A stretch of 64,000 nt of DNA. Source: Sphingobacterium arenae. GTDB taxonomy: Bacteria; Bacteroidota; Bacteroidia; Sphingobacteriales; Sphingobacteriaceae. Below, piece after piece: positions 63,632 to 64,000 of this stretch. The translations under genes and the position numbers were made by a program. Location: positions 372,001 through 436,000 of the forward strand of contig NZ_JACNYK010000002.1 of assembly GCF_014692505.1 (NCBI RefSeq), written 5' to 3'. The notes beneath the pieces were generated by a model. That model was not told where the DNA came from, did no database searches, and saw nothing but the letters and a program-made list of their open reading frames with translations. Within the stretch, counting starts at the first letter, position 1, and each line of letters begins with the position of its first letter.

Positions 63632-64000
63632 TATTTATTTCGCAATGCTTTGTCTATTGGTGCATATTTCCCTTTGTAAACCGACTTTGAGGTCCAGTCT
63701 ACATTTTCACCCGTCCAAAAAATATCTGAAGAAGGAAGTCCCAAAACGAGAAAAGCTTGCGAACATAAATATAAACTACCCGTACAGATATAATTTTCAG
63801 CCAATTCCGGTTGATGTCCGTAAAACCCGATCTGTAACCAGCCGTCTTTGTCAAATGTACCAGGAGCCTCTATTTGTTTTTTGATAACTGTGTAAAGCGC
63901 ATACCTCACTTGCTGGGGTGTAACGTTCGCAGGAAGAAACTGTAAATGTGCAGCTTTAGACAACAGCTGAAAGGCCCCAAAGCGATAAGGTATCGAACGG
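63631..64000 (-). CDS. DUF2264-family protein, C-terminal end (gene starts beyond the right edge)
   Basis: The last about 122 codons are visible. The sequence IPYRFGAFQLLSKAAHLQFL, YALYTVIKKQIEAPGTF, DGWLQIGFYGHQPELAENYI, CTGSLYLCSQAFLVLGLP and SSDIFWTGENVDWTSK is the conserved C-terminal block of DUF2264 proteins, which have an (alpha/alpha)6-type fold and often sit beside polysaccharide lyases or unsaturated-uronyl hydrolases. The stop overlaps the esterase start (TAATG). The N-terminus and any signal peptide lie outside the window. Confidence 0.8.
   Translation of the reverse strand, partial: RSIPYRFGAFQLLSKAAHLQFLPANVTPQQVRYALYTVIKKQIEAPGTFDKDGWLQIGFYGHQPELAENYICTGSLYLCSQAFLVLGLPSSDIFWTGENVDWTSKSVYKGKYAPIDKALRNK

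Noticed and set aside
1..64000. CRISPR arrays, tRNA/rRNA genes, intact transposases
   Set aside because: No regular direct repeats, no RNA gene motifs and no transposase-like reading frame were found.

Overview
The window looks like a Bacteroidota chromosome, most likely family Sphingobacteriaceae (Sphingobacterium/Pedobacter relatives). It has three SusC/SusD pairs, many SPII lipoproteins, Bacteroidota-type promoters (TTTG/ATTG, about 20 nt, TAnnTTTG), moderate GC, and LacI-type rather than hybrid two-component control. Every intact gene is on the minus strand, so transcription runs from high to low coordinates. No rRNA, tRNA, CRISPR array or intact insertion sequence was seen.

In transcription order: (1) 64000-54235, an enzyme block: DUF2264 C-terminus, esterase fused to a SurA-like domain, beta-helix, BNR_4 propeller, GH2-like enzyme, SIAE-type acetylesterase. 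(2) 53801-44756, SusCD pair 3 with three surface lipoproteins (DUF5000 type, DUF4998+DUF5017, beta-helix) and a tiny secreted ORF. (3) 44520-38009, a DASS transporter, CE15-like double hydrolase, acetylesterase-DUF1080 fusion and second BNR_4 propeller. (4) 37981-37481, a decayed plus-strand gene with foreign codon use. (5) 37103-30086, a beta-propeller, tailspike-like beta-helix and heparinase II/III-like lyase. (6) 29810-19443, SusCD pair 2, a DUF5017 lipoprotein, a beta-helix lipoprotein, an esterase and a SusD-less TonB receptor. (7) 19292-11523, a CE7-like esterase, Tat-exported enolase-superfamily enzyme, azurin-like cupredoxin, dehydrogenase-like propeller, hydrolase and a LacI regulator. 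(8) 11259-1348, SusCD pair 1, PQQ sugar dehydrogenase-cytochrome c, Nramp-like transporter, SDR-like protein and DHDPS/NAL-family aldolase. (9) 1130-1, a GMC oxidoreductase running off the window.

The island is tied together by a 14-bp dyad, core GGTWACGTWACC. It occurs before the GMC gene, before all three susC genes, and more weakly inside the start of the CE7 gene. This is a typical LacI-family operator and the only regulator gene here is LacI-type. susC2 and susC3 share the same layout: -33, 20 nt, -7, 30 nt, operator, then a second operator close to the start codon.

My reading (inference) is one regulon for a complex, acetylated, uronate-containing glycan. It attacks mainly through lyase folds and carbohydrate esterases, with a GH2-like enzyme as the only classical glycosidase recognised. 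The released sugars may then be oxidised in the envelope (PQQ-cytochrome c, cupredoxin, GMC enzyme) and split by an enolase-superfamily/DHDPS-family route. The glycan cannot be named from sequence alone.
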